Below, in pieces: positions 28,530-41,232 of a stretch of 64,000 bases of DNA. How positions within the stretch are numbered: the stretch's first letter is position 1; each line of letters begins with the position of its first letter. Source of the DNA: Laetiporus sulphureus 93-53 (lineage: Eukaryota; Basidiomycota; Agaricomycetes; Polyporales; Laetiporaceae); NCBI RefSeq assembly GCF_001632365.1, contig NW_024468559.1, positions 198,439-262,438 of the forward strand, in the 5' to 3' direction. Both the position numbers and the translations under genes were made by a program. The notes under the pieces are model-generated. The model was not told the origin of the DNA and made no database searches. It was given only the letters and a program-made list of their open reading frames with translations.

Positions 28530-30331
28530 CTACTCGTCGTCCTCCCAATCCGACCGCATTTCTTCCTCGACATCGTCAATTCCCTCTTCCTCGTTCACGT
28601 CCTGATGATCATGGCCGGTAGTAACAACGTGGTCTGCCATGTTTCGCGGTTCAGCAACAATTTGATCATGTTCAATAGAGTCTTGCGCCGGGCCCAGACC
28701 GCGATCGGTCTCTGGGGCTTGTTCGGTGCTGCTGAGGATGTTCAATTCGAACGACATGTTTTCGATGTCGGCTTGGGTCTGGACGCTACGCTTTGACCGG
28801 ACGAAAGAGGGTGTCTGGGACTGCTCTCCACGTGTGGACCGCACTGCGGCCCGGACATTGAGGACATGAGAGATCAAGACGGGAACGAGTCTGTAAAATC
28901 GTTAGTGTCTCGTTGGCAGAGAAAACGTAAGAGGAGTGGTTCACGAGTCATGCAAATATGCGACGATATTTGCAGCAGTCTGCCATATCCGTAGTCATGT
29001 GGGGCAGAGTGATCAGCATTTTGCAGAAGATGTGGAATGGACTGAAATAACATGCACTTACGGAGTTCAAGAATCCCAATACGGTATGTAATAAGTTCAA
29101 CAGTAGCAGTGCTCTAAATAATATGCTTCAGACATCGTCAAATTGTCTGTGGTTCCACTTCTCACATCAGTTGAATTGTGCCTGTGAACATGGTGAATGC
29201 AAGTTTTTGTTGAGCTTAGAACTCCGTCGCTGTCGAAGAACCGTACCATCTCTAAGTAGTACTGCTGCAAGCGACGGATGCCTCGTAGACAGGAGGTCAA
29301 CAGTGGCTAGCTTGTGGTGAACATATAGCTTGCGCCAGAGAATTGTGAGTGTGATCATGCTGGCAGCTATGGCACAGACCGTATTGGCTATTCCCACTGC
29401 AGCAGGGTTGTCAAAGTGAGCAATATTTCTTTTGAGTTCAGACTCACATCTGTTGAGAAACGGATTAGCAAGTACGCATTTATTGAGGATATTGGCTTAC
29501 ACATTTGGTAAATATTTCTTGCGCTGAACCTGAAGTGAAGGACTGGACACATACAGCTGTCCCGGCCAATACGACCACAGAATATAATGAGTGGATGAAT
29601 TCTTCCCATGAATTCGTCCTAGGTCAATCAAGAATATGTCCCGATCAGGAGGAAGCATACCAGCGTAGACACTGGAGACCACGTTAAAGACCGCTATCAA
29701 CGCAAGGAGCATAGCAGATCGTCGGTCGCCACCTGTCACGGCGTATACTCGTAATATTGTAACCACTGCGCTACTTTTGAGCTGTGATAATTTGTCATGT
29801 AGCACGCCAGCCTACCGTTTGAGATTAGTCCTATAAGTATGAGAACCACATTGATCACCACGATGTTTGCCATACAACTATGACATAAGAACAATCAGAC
29901 TCGAATAATATGACAACAAGGAACATATCACCTCTAGAATATTGATAAGTCCGCGAATATGTAATCGAGGTGGTATCAAACATTGTACCGTTACTGCATA
30001 AAAGTTCATAATGGACCAAACAGCATAGACCAGTGCAACCATCCGATTGGCAAAGAATAAGCATGCAGAGAATGTACGCTCGCCCCAGAACAGCTGGACC
30101 TCCTGGCTGAATGTTATGCCATGATCAAAGAATATGAGTGCTGTTTGAGCGGAAATAGTCAATTATCGGTCAGTGATGAACGAGAAATGTCCGACTGGCC
30201 TGCACCAGCTGAAAAAGTGTAGGTTGCCAAGTTTCTGATGATGCATCATTCAATGCACTACAGTTTCAACCATGTGAAGAGACGCACGCTTCTTCCAATA
30301 GAGTGATTCCTTCTGATGTGCTGATAGACAT
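28530..30331 (-). CDS. DUF6533-type multi-pass membrane protein, copy B
   Basis: Sense exons supported by frame and by paralog A: 30331-30288 (MSISTSEGITLLEE), 30234-30206 (NLATYTFSA), 30140-29989 (LIFFDHGITFSQEVQLFWGE to NFYAVT), a 2-nt exon 29933-29932 (AG), 29877-29816 (CMANIVVINVVLILIGLISN), and 29765 onward (VVTILRVYAVTGGDRRSAML, SSVYAGMLPPDRDIFLIDLG). Later helices (VGIANTVCAIAASMITLTIL; SLAAVLLRDG; RALLLLNLLHTVLGFLNS) and the last exon (28877 region to 28530, ending RSDWEDDE) are clear, but splice sites between about 29640 and 28900 are unresolved. DUF6533 proteins are basidiomycete-specific and predicted multi-helix; no biochemical role is known to me. A TATAAG box lies about 55 nt upstream. 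Confidence 0.75.
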
Positions 30332-30998
30332 GTCTAAGTAGAGGGACCGGATTGTAGATTGTGAGGTGGGCAGACGTGGGCCAGCTTATAAGCCCATATT
30401 CCATCAGTGACATCGCCCGCTGTTGCAGAACTGTCCATCCACAGATGGGCTCCGCAAAGGCAGATGGTGGCTCACAATGCTTGACCCTATCATGCAGGCG
30501 TCAACGAAAAACCTAGCTTTTTGATCTGTTGCTGGCTGCCATCAAAACTATACCCTCACAGCCCGCCCGCTTCACTGACGTTGTCAGAACTTTCGTAGAG
30601 GTATCCAGTTAAAGTGATACTCTGACCGCACATACAAGTTGTGCAAGGACAGACCGGGGCATACACCTCCTGAAACGGCTTCGCTTGCAATGCGGATCGC
30701 GACTAGCACATTCATGGATAGGTCACTTTCGACGTGCCGAGCTTGCTGAGCCAGAAAAGCAGTACAGAGCTCAAGACAAAGGCCGTGACGTCTCGTCAAT
30801 CATGTTACCGGGAACAAGGGCGGAGACAGACGAACAGACGTGGGACAACGGTGAAATCTCTTAGTGATCAAGATCTGCGATTGAAAGCGGGAAGAACGGA
30901 TTCTGAAGTACGGTCTGATACTATTGGTCTCACCTCGCATGCGATGAAGTAATATTATTGCTAAGCACCTTGATGCAACACCCATCGAAACAAAAGAA
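30332..30998. other. Intergenic, 5' flank of DUF6533 copy B
   Basis: Duplicated with the copy A flank to about 30590, then unique. No gene seen. Confidence 0.5.
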
Positions 30999-30999
30999 C

Positions 31000-31674
31000 A
31001 CATTGTCCTATGCGCTTTCCGTGACGATGATTTGACATGTCGTTGCTGTTGCGGTTACCCAGAAGCAGGACTGGAAATGCGGAATGATTGATTTTGGTCC
31101 TGGCATCGACGATTCAGTGACAGAATAGATTTTATGGCGGAGACGAGGAGATGACACTCGTGACAAAGATGGCCATAAAACTACAATATGAGGACAATCA
31201 GACACGAACAAACACGACAATAGGAAACTTTTTATCTCTACAATATCAACGATCAGAGATATATAAACGTAAATTGTTTTCACACACCGTTGCTTTATAG
31301 AGACTCATGACGGGCCAAACGGAAACGATACAATAGCCCAACGCAACAACGGCAAAGAATGGGCTTTCAGAGAATGACCGCTTGCCCGTCTGAATGGGAA
31401 GATACGACCGAAGATGCTGGCGACATATACAAATGTATTGCACCTGCTCGGCGTAGGATCTCTAGTGAGTACTGACCATCTGCAATACATCCACGAGCAA
31501 CTTACCATCTTCGAGAAGACGATCTCGGAGACGAACTAGGAGAGAGAAGTGCCTGTGAAGGCGCATCAACATCCTCCAGGACTGCTGTTTAGTAGAACGG
31601 CACATGCTGTACCACGTCGCGAGCAGCGCTATCAGGTCCGATAGCACTCTGCTGATGATGCTTGTGATCATCAC
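31000..31674 (-). pseudogene. Relics of one or two further DUF6533 genes
   Basis: 31443-31246 encodes SPFFAVVALGYCIVSVWPVM and a following donor, matching exon 3 of copies A and B. Next comes ATTGTAG|AG as in the other copies, but the donor after AG is lost (ATAAAA). 31674-31462 encodes IISRVLSDLIALLATWYSMC, like a late DUF6533 helix, but it precedes the exon-3-like piece in sense order, so it should come from a different copy. Stops and missing sites indicate decay. Confidence 0.55.
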
Positions 31675-33095
31675 TGAGGATCAAAACAGCGAGCTCAGCT
31701 CCACGGTAATATCGGATGCAGAAGAACCTGTCGGCATTTACAGAGAGAACGTTGAATTAGTGTAGACATTGGTATGTCGCAGTACGTGCAGACTGAGTTT
31801 TGCGCCGGGAAGTTGGGCTGTTCGTACCAAGGGCCCAGCCCAGTCGTCATGCATGACAGAAACACACACATTGATGCAACCGCTGTCGGCCAATACAGTC
31901 TTGCTCGTCCTGTAAAGGCTCGGCCATCAGCTCAATCTCGCCTGCATCCACAGCAAAGAAAAGGGACCTGTATCAGGCAAAGGGATCACGCGGATACTGC
32001 GTCCTATAATTTCTTAGAAACACGAATAAGTGGGCACATACATTGTGCTCAGGGACCTCCTCAGTCTTTGGATCTTACGCAATGCCGGTGTCATTAAGCA
32101 GTCCTACCCATTCGCAACCGGCTAATTTATGATACACGTTTGCTCATAACTTGTTTTTGAACCATGGCAAAGAGTCATGACGGCATGCGGGCGATCTGCA
32201 ACCTTGATACTGAGCAACGTGTTCCATGTCGAGAACTAGGGAACGAGTAGCCGTAGTATATGAGAAGGCCTACCAATCGGAGGAAATGGGGCCATGGAGT
32301 CTGAAGTCTGAACATTTGATGCCTTAGTATTATGTCGCTGCACTAGAGCCGCCCAATGGAGCCGTGGCGCAGAGCAATTGCTTGAAGTGGCGTATTGAGA
32401 ACAACACCCACACGTAAATGTGGAGCGAGAGCTTCAAGCATCCAGTAGAAGCCGGGGGCACCTGCCGCTCAATCCGGACCAGAGAACCAAAAAAGCCGCT
32501 TCAAGTGAAAAAGATGATGATCAGAATGTCTTGGGAGGTTCGTCGACGGTCACGTTTTGATCGCTATAGACGTAATAACACCCATTCGAAGAACGCATGT
32601 CCTTCGACGACGATGCGCTTGCTGTTCGTGGCGTTCAGTTCAGGAAAGATTGGCTTGGCAGGACCGTGAAGACTGAATGGCGAATACGAAAAAAGGTCCC
32701 GAGAGGACGCGATGGTGATGAGGGTGCATCCGTAGGACAAATTGTGACTTGTTCAAGAAACTGGTGCGAGCGCACAGAACATCGTGAGCGGTCAATAGCG
32801 CAGAGATGAACGTCTTGGACGACCTGGCTTCGTGTTGAACGTTGCAACGTTGAGCACCTGGCATGGATCGTGAACGCAAGTTCGTAAGACGCTTCGGCTG
32901 GCAGCGAGCGACAGATGGAGAGCGCCATCCATCGTGAGATGATCGACATCGTGTGGCAAGGCCCGCCTGGCCAGCAACATCCACGGCATCGTCTCCCCGT
33001 CTGCACCTGCCTTGCGTTCGTCGTGCTCTCCGTCCCCGCCACCGTCTCCTCCGACGTCCAAGAAGCGTCGCAGACGTTCGCCAAGTTCAGGAAAA
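31675..33095. other. Intergenic, promoter side of GH17 gene
   Basis: No gene recognised. Minus-strand frames at 32635-33084 overlap the leader of the GH17 gene and show no family features. Confidence 0.5.
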
Positions 33096-35265
33096 ATGGC
33101 GTACCCAGCCTACCAACAGCCCATCCCAGATCGGGTGCAGGCGCGCTTCGCAGCCGACGCTCTTCCCGTCAGTCTTCTTATACGACGACCGACCCCCACT
33201 CCCGCATCCTAACCTCTGCCCGCAGACACCCAACAGCCTATCCGGCGCCGACGATCCTTACGCATCCACACCCAGCTTCGCCCATCCCGACTCCGCCACT
33301 CCCCTTGCACCCCAGTCCGAGAAGATGCCCGGCCAGTCCCGAGAAGCGTACAGCAACATTGATGACGGAGCCCCGTTCAGCACTGGCAGTCAGTGGCTCG
33401 AGAAGCAGCAGAAAGCAGAGCGCAAGTCGCGGTTTATCGTGAGTATCCGTCTATATATACACCCAACAGCGCCCACGCTCGTTACTGCGCGCGCAGCCTC
33501 TGCACGCGTACCCGATTCTGACTGATGGGTCTATCCGTCTAATTCAATTTCATTGGCAAACCCGCAGATGATCAGCCTGCTCCTGACGATCGCCGCGTGC
33601 ATTGTTATTGGCGTCGTCGTGGGCGTCGTCGTCTCTCGGCAGCACCGCCACTCTTCAAGTGCCTCCTCCGTTTCCAAGTCGCAAGGCAACTCCACTGCTG
33701 GCTATGCCGTCGGTCCCTATGGCGTAGTCAGGCAGACCAACCCGGACGACCCCAGCACGTTCATCGCCGACCCGAACCTCCACCGCTCGTTCTATGGCCT
33801 CGCTTACACACCAGACAAGTCGCAACTCCCGTCATGCGGCAACTCGCTCGGTAAGTGCGCGAGCGTTGCTCTCGTTCAGCAGAATTTTACGAGATTCCAG
33901 CTGCCGTGATTGAAGATATCCAGCTTATTTCACAACTGACCTCGGTATGTGGCTGTTACTCCTTTGACTCTTCAGCATTCAACTCGGTCTACTACCACAG
34001 CGTGTGCGCCTGTATGGCGCCGACTGCAATCAGTCCGCGCTCGTTGTAAGTCTTTTCTCTTGATCCTTCGTCGCGTGGCCATCCAACCGCATTCCCGCAG
34101 CTCGAAGCGATCAAGCAGACCAAAGTCAACATGACCGTCTGGCTCGCAGACTACAACGTTCCGACCAACGCGACCGCATACAGCGAGCAGCGCGACACGA
34201 TCATCGACGCGCTCAAGACGTACGGCGTGGACCATGTCGGTGGCGTGGCGGTCGGGAACGAGTTCATCCTCGAGTGTGTATCTACTCCCATGGCCATATG
34301 CCAACGAGATTGCGCTAACGGTCGGCGTGTACAGCTACCTCGGCGCGAATGACGGCGGCGACGACGCGAATGACGCGGTCGGTGACCAGGGCGCGCAGCT
34401 CCTCATTTCAAACATCACGGACATGAAGACGCAGATCCAGAGCCTCGGGTACAGTATCCCGGTCGGCACCTCTGATGCGGGCGCGTACTTCAACACGGAG
34501 GTGCTCGAGGCTGTGGACTTTGGCGTACGCATTTCCTGGTCTTCACTCGGGCTGATAATAGAGCACTGACGCCTTGCAGCTGTCTAACGTCCATGCGTGG
34601 TTCGCGAACGTGTCCATCGACCAAGCGGCTGGATGGACGTACACCTTCTTCGAGGAGACGAACGTGTACGCGGCGGATCAGCTTGCAAACAGGCCTACCA
34701 TGGCGATCGGCGAGACGGGCTGGCCTTCGGTGCGTCTTTATTGTCATTTCTTAGTTCTCTGCTGACTTGGTGGGTACGGTCAGAGCTCGGCAGATGTGTC
34801 CAACGAAAGTAATGGGCCTTCGATCGCGTCGGCGGCAAACCTGGAGGTATGCAGAACGTTGCCATTTAGCCCTTGAGGAGGTATGGAGGCTGATGCTATG
34901 TCGTGCAGGAATTCCTCAAGACTTTCGTGTGCGAGTCGAATCAGAACGGCACGGAGTACTTCTACTTCGAGGTGCGTTTCTTCGGATTGAAGCTAGAGAA
35001 TGCTGACGAGACTTGGTCGACACCTTGCAGTTCGCTGACGAGGATTGGCAGAAGGAGTTGTATGGTGGTGTCGAGGTGCGTTGATGTCCCTGTGCAGGCG
35101 CGCCGGCGGTACATGAACTGATGACTGTTGCATTCATAGGGATCATGGGGCCTGTTCTACGATAAGTGAGTCGCTGAGCACGATCCTCTGTGCAACTCGC
35201 TGAATTCTAGCTACTATTTTCTTATTAGCCGAACGCTCAAGCCCATTGAGATACCCGACTGTTAG
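33096..35265 (+). CDS. Membrane-anchored GH17 beta-1,3-glucanase-like protein
   Basis: Thirteen exons: 33096-33167, 33226-33438, 33568-33850, 33901-33944, 34001-34045, 34101-34273, 34335-34524, 34580-34729, 34784-34846, 34909-34971, 35031-35075, 35140-35165, 35229-35265 (467 aa). A cytosolic N-terminus of about 95 residues is followed by a type II anchor (MISLLLTIAACIVIGVVVGV, about 96-118) and then the GH17 barrel from FYGLAYTPDKSQLP. The acid/base glutamate is in VAVGNEF (about E273) and the nucleophile in IGETGWPS (about E385); RVRLYGADCNQSAL and AGWTYTFFEE are also typical. It acts at the cell surface on wall beta-1,3-glucan (hydrolysis or transglycosylation). All exon phases agree. The exon 1 donor could alternatively be at 33135. 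Confidence 0.92.
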
Positions 35266-36704
35266 TCTACCTTTTTAACGTCTTAAAAGACACGAACATT
35301 TGCGGCCAAATCGTTAGCGCCGCTTCATCGGTCGCCCTCTGGACCGTATCTCAGCTTACAGCAAGCCCGGACTTTATACTCTATATTCTCAGTTACATCT
35401 ATGTATTGGACGCTTCGAGGCTGGGACCCTCGTACTTCACTCACGAATAAAGAGTACTTTCGTATTCTCCTCCCCTAGTAGTAGTTTTGATACCAGCCTG
35501 CCTGTATTGTCACAGACGCGCACTCGCCATCCCGGTTGCGAATTGTACATGGCGGTCCTGCCTCACGAATGTCGTTATGGGAGAGTATCCAGGTTACGTA
35601 GCACTGAGGTGTTGCTATGGATGCTATGTAAGCTCCGTGTATGCATATGGAGCACAGGCTGGAAGAGGACATGACGGCGTTCCTTCTTTCTGTGATCGAC
35701 GGCGTGTGCAGGTTACCTTGGCGCTAATTAACGTTCTTACTTAATTGGAAATTGGATCGATGATCTCACTAGCAGGAGTGAAAGCTTGAGCGACGCTCCA
35801 ATTCTACATTTGGCAGGTCACTTTCCTTTTTGACTTCTTGATTTTCCTAACGCAGGCGCTACTTCCAAAGATCACAGCTGTCCCTTCACAAGTTAAGGTT
35901 CTGTCTGCGTGCGCCCGTGAAGAGTTTTTAATATTTTGGCGGCGTCACACACATATAAGGTGGCCCTCCCGTCTTGGCGGACGGAGTTCACGCTTTCTCC
36001 CCTCACAAATCCGTGGTCACGCTCTTATGCTCAGCTTGTGTTGGGCACGCCACTCGACGATACCTGCCGTCTGCTAATTCAGCGAACTACATCTGGAAGT
36101 CTCGAAATCATATGCATAACTGTCGCTTTCGACTAATAAACCTACTGTGCCTTCCTAGTAATTCATTATGAAGCTCCAAGAGCCTTGTTTTCAGCTCTCC
36201 GCTGACGATCAGAACTCTACCCGTCGTCGATGACTGAGAGCCCCTGACGCGTTGTTTCTGCGACTACGCGGGTGAAGCTTGAAGCTTAGCGGCAGATTTG
36301 GATGACGGCGATTCTTGCATTTAACCGGTAGGTCCTTAGCAAAGACCCGAATTCTCGATGGGCGCGAGTTGAGCCTGATCAATTTCAGTCGACAATGATT
36401 CAGATGGCAAGCATGCATAGGAGAAGAGGTGTGCGCCTTGCGGGATTTGAGTCTGCGCCCTCGCGATCTCTAGGGCGATAAGATTAGATGGCCGTGCGTC
36501 GGCCTGTGCCTATGATTTGTTGATTTGATCGTAACAGGCCCAAATAAGGGCCACAGAGTCTTGGACCCCACTCCAGCTTGAGCTTCACTCCAGGCTCGGG
36601 TCTCCGCTACTCTCGATCGTCACGACCCCTCCAACGACTTGCCACTATATCATTATTATCTTAACGACCACTTTGTATGCCCAACTGCTTAGAGGATTTG
36701 ACCC
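35266..36704. other. Intergenic
   Basis: The GH17 3' region and the Kelch gene promoter; nothing else recognised. Confidence 0.55.
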
Positions 36705-39700
36705 ATGTCCCGCTCGGCCGTCCTGCGCGCCCTTACTATCCTCGCGCTCCTGCACGACTGCGCAGCATACACGGCCATCCCTAGGTGAGTGGATCGCCTC
36801 CAGGCCGTGAAAGCTGACGTGACGCGGCGCGAACAGGTGGGGACAAGCCGTGGCTCTCGTAGAGAACGTGCTCTTCGTGCACGGCGGCCGGGCGGACCAG
36901 TATAATGAGTATGCCTACTCATCCGCGCCGACAAATAATGACATGCTCGTGCTGTCCCTCACGACTTCGTTCAACCTCTCCGCGCCTCCATGGAGTTACA
37001 TCAGCGGTTGTGACAACTGCTCTTCGCCTCAAGACCCGTCCGTCGCGTGGCATACCATGTCGCCGCTGAACACTACGTACATGTTCTTATTTGGCGGAGA
37101 GCTCGGCTCCGACTCAAACGCCCACCCGGAGGCCGCGGACTCAGCAGTGCTTGTCAGCATCAAGGACGTCTCATCGCCAGTGTGGGATAACGAGGCGACA
37201 TCGTGGGCTGACGAGCCGCTCCGGCGTATGTACCACTCTGCATGCGCGACGGGCGGTAAAGTCTACATCGTCGGAGGACTGAAGTCAGATGGGTCCGGGG
37301 AGGCCTTCTCAACGCACTATGTTTTCAACCCAAGCGTGCCGTCGTTCACCGCGCTGCCGTCTTCTAACGGACCTCCGGCGATCTATGGGCACCAATGTGT
37401 GGTTTTATCTGACGGGCGGATGATCGTGTTCGGTGGCTATGACTACTCCAGCGGAGCGTTAGTCGCGTTTGACACTATCTGGGCGCTTGATACCACGGAC
37501 TCTACCTCGAGCTGGAGCTCGGTCTCCGTGTCGAGTTCAACACTTCCGAACTCTCGGCGCGGTTTTGCGGCGACGCTAGTAGATGGACAGAAAGTCGTGC
37601 TGCAGGGCGGTGCGGACGCAGATCTGACGATATCCTACAGCGATGGCTGGGTGCTGGACACGACGCAGAGCCCAATGGTGTGGAGCGAGGTCTCAGCATT
37701 ATCGGAGATGGGCGCGCGCAGGGATCACTTTGCGGTGGCACTGGGCTCAGAGGTCCTCTTTGGATTCGGTGAGTATCTACTATGTCCGAGGTCAGCATAT
37801 CGTTTGATGGCAGATAGGATATGAGACGAATGGACCTGCGCCCGTCGCGTTGCAGTACTTTGACTTTTCAAGTAGCGCCTGGATATCAAGCTATACGCCA
37901 GCCCCTGCTGTAACAAGTCCCACTACCACTACCTTATCTGGTGATCGTCCCACATATACATATACTGGTACCACTGGCACCGGATCTCCAAGTTCCGGTC
38001 AAACAGGCTCAACGTCGGCCGGCACTAGTGCAAGACCTACTTTTACTGCCTCTGGCTCTGGGAGCGCCAGCGGAAGTAGTGCCAGCAGTGGTGGTTCGGG
38101 TTCAGGGTCTAGTGGGAGCAGCTCCGGTTCAGGGTCAGGTTCAAGCTCTGCCTCAGGTGCTGGCAGCTCAGCGACCGGCAGCATAATCTCTTCGCACAAA
38201 TCCTCCGGCATCGTGTTGGGCACAGTCATCGGCGTCGTGGGGCTGATCATAGGCGCGATCGCCGCCGCCTGGTACGTGAAGCGGCAGCGCACGCAGGAGA
38301 GCTTCCATGTGCTCTCCGTGACCGACGAAGACCATGCGACCGATGCGCACGGAGATGTCCCGATGGCTGGCAGTCGGGCGAAGGGCGGCCTCCCCGTCGT
38401 GCAGAGCGTTAGGAGTACTCTTGGACTGCTCGTCCCCGGGCTCATGTCCGATTCTCAGCACGCACGGCGTGACATGCTAGCCGACGAGGACACGCGGCAT
38501 TTCGACTCGCCGTGGCACGCGCGGGACGCGAGCGCGGGGCAGTCCTCGTGGAGCTCGCACCCGCGCCGGCCGACGTGGAGCAGCGTGATGCACGAGTCGC
38601 TCGCATCGCTGCGCTCGGTGGGGGGCACGGTGCTCGCGTACGCCGCAGTGCGCTCGCGCGAGCCGAGCGGGGGATCGCGATCGGCGAGAAGCTGGTGGGA
38701 GAAGGAGCGCATGCACGAGCCGTATGCGGACGACGCGGCGCTGATGGGCGAGGGGGCGGGTGCAGCGCCGCGCAGACCGAAGGGTAGGCGGCAAGCGTCG
38801 TATGCGACGACGCGGTCGTCGTACTCGCATTACGAGGACCCGCTTGATGAGTATGAGATTGAAGAGCTTCCGGCCCCAGGAGCGTACGAAGAGCCGTATG
38901 ATGATGCGGACATCACGGAGCGGAAGGTTCCCTCTCTCAACGACCCCCCGCCGCGTCCGTACTCGTTCATGCGCGCCACGGCCGGCACCGTTGACCTGAC
39001 ACGTTTGTCGCCCGTCTCCGAGCGTCCGTCCGTGCCCACCCTGTCCAGCGCCACAGTATCCTCCGCATCACACAGCACCACGACACCATTCGCGCCCGCG
39101 CCTTCCTCCTCCACCCCGAATCCTTCGTACAGCTCGCTCGAGATGGCGCGCTCCCCGCGTGCGCGGCGGTCGTCGATCCTCGACGCAAGTCCGTCGCCGC
39201 CGGCCGTGCCGATGCGGCGCTCGAACAGCTGGTGGACGCGCTTCGCGAAGACGCCCCTGCTCGATCGCCACGCAAGTGATGCGAGCAGGGCATCGCGGCC
39301 GCTCGAGATCCGCGACCCGAACCCACCGCCGCGGCTCATTGCCATTGAGGAGTCGACAGGGTCCAACCAAGCGCGGGAGGGCGATGCTCCTGTAGAGGGC
39401 CAGAAAGGGCCAGAAGACCTGAGTAGAAGAGAGCAACCGTACTCGACTACGCAGCACGGGCGCTCTGCGTCGTCGCTGCAGACGGCGAAGACAGCCAACT
39501 CGGACATGATCGACAAGATGGGACGGACGATGGACATTGTGCAGCGGAGTACAACGAGCTTGCATTCAAGCGGGCACAGCGCGGATAGCGAGATTGACGT
39601 CGACGTACACTCGCCCTCACTCGCACATGTCGTTTCACATTCGTCGCGTGGGAGCGCAGAGTCGCAGGCGTTGGAGTCGCCGGAACAAATTTCGCCGTTG

Positions 39701-39973
39701 CGAACATTGGCCTCTATAGCGAGTTTCCCGTCGCCGCCGGCGTCTTCAAAGGTCAGCTCGCCACGGCGGCCGTCAGTGGGACAGGTGGCGGCGCGCGTAC
39801 AGGCATACGAGCGACGGGTGTCGCAGGATGTGCAGCCTGAGCGGCCGCCACTGTCGGCCTCTCCTAGGAAGGAGCGGGCAAGCGTGTATGGCGTCGCGCC
39901 TAAGCCGTCACTCTTTGTCGCCAACCCCGACCACAGAACGAGCCGATCGTCAGGCTCTGCATCTACTCCATGA
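36705..39973 (+). CDS. Kelch-repeat single-pass membrane protein
   Basis: Three exons (36705-36784, 36837-37768, 37818-39973) give 1,055 aa. There is a signal peptide (SAVLRALTILALLHDCAA). Kelch-type blades run to about residue 360, with recurrent pieces such as ALVENVLFVHGG, MYHSACATGGKVYIVGG, YGHQCVVLSDGRMIVFGG and RGFAATLVDGQKVVLQGG. A Ser/Gly/Thr-rich stalk (about 365-467) leads to one helix (about 468-490, GIVLGTVIGVVGLIIGAIAA) and a long Ser/Arg-rich cytosolic tail of about 560 residues without a recognised domain. The ectodomain is probably a ligand- or glycan-binding propeller and the tail a phosphorylation platform; both are inference. The third exon is GC-rich and produces a long antisense open frame that I reject. 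Confidence 0.85.
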
Positions 39974-41232
39974 GGATCGTTGCATTGTAGAAAACTGGAC
40001 CTGACCCCACTTCCCCATGTTGCATCTGTGGTATATCTTGCAAGTGCGTCGTCCATTAGACCTCCTTGGGGATAAGTTATGCTACGGACGCTTTCTGCCC
40101 GTTTTGTTAAATGCGCTATTTACTGCTCACGCTTCACGATGCTCACGAGACACGATGTTTGTCTGCTTCTAACGATGTTTTCACGATTTCACACACGCCT
40201 GAGTCTCCGGGCGGAGCTGCCGAATGTTGTACGACTGCTGATGTAGCGTAGGCCAGAAGCACTTGAAATATATTTTGTAGCTAGCAGTACGGAGATCTAG
40301 CGGCGGCAGTCGGAGCTAAGCTTATGCACGAGGATGCAGGCAAAAAGGCCCTGCTGACGTCGATGCCTGAAACTCAATTGCAGTGGACTATTCTGAACGA
40401 AACTTCCCTCAGTGCGGTGCAATTGATCACGAGCTCGCTCGTGGTGGTAGAGTTCGTGACCGGGGAAGAGGAAGCGCCGACCCCGACGGTTAGAAGACCC
40501 TGAGGTGGCTTCGAAGAGGCGCTGCATGCGAGAACGCCGCGATCCACGAATCCTTGCGTCGAAACGCCCCTCCACGTTCGCCGTGCAAGTCAATCTGCCC
40601 GCAATCTCGGGCGTAGCGCGCACGCTGCCATCATTGCACGCGCTGGAATGTGCGCCATCACGGACGCGGGCGATAGACGCAGGGCGGTGCGCAGGCGTCC
40701 GATCAAGGTCGGGAGGAACAAATTTACTCGGGGTAGAGTGCGCGGGGTCTCTCCCAGTCCTGCATCCTTGCTCGGGCGTGCACTAGACCTGCTGCGGAGT
40801 ACGAACCTTGGTTGCGTCAGCGTGATGTGGGTGCGCTGATTGGCCGCCACGCATCAGGGAGCAGTGACAGTTTCCTCCGTATCGGAGCGCTCGGGAAGCA
40901 GCCCATGAGAGGCGCCCCAAATCAACGCTCGACACGGTCGCGTCAGGTCAGGGGCCTTGGTATTATTGTGCGCGCCTCGTTCCACCCGTCATGGAAGGGC
41001 CACAGCCTCGCTCCCGATCTGCGCTCCCCGGAACGCGCACTCGGGGCGCGCGCACTACATCACAACCACATCGCGTATGTATTGCATGATATTTGCGGCC
41101 TTTGTAAGACCTGACATGGACAGTTCATCACATCACCTGAGCTCTGCGGTCAGGGACTTCATCAAGGAGTCATGGTGATACACCCCGGATTTGCTGGGGA
41201 ACAATTGCGCTCGATGGCATGCACAGATGACT
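39974..41232. other. Intergenic between convergent genes
   Basis: No supportable gene; it holds the 3' regions of the Kelch gene (+) and the acyl-CoA-binding protein gene (-). Confidence 0.5.

Noticed and set aside
29388..29520. A second possible 2-nt exon (AT before GTGAGT) in the DUF6533 genes
   Set aside because: The AT|GTGAGT is conserved in copies A and B, but no single set of donors gives correct phase in both, so the local structure stays unresolved.
38830..40056. 408-codon open frame on the minus strand
   Set aside because: Antisense to the GC-rich Ser/Arg tail of the Kelch protein; composition mirrors the sense codons and no domain or splice support is seen.
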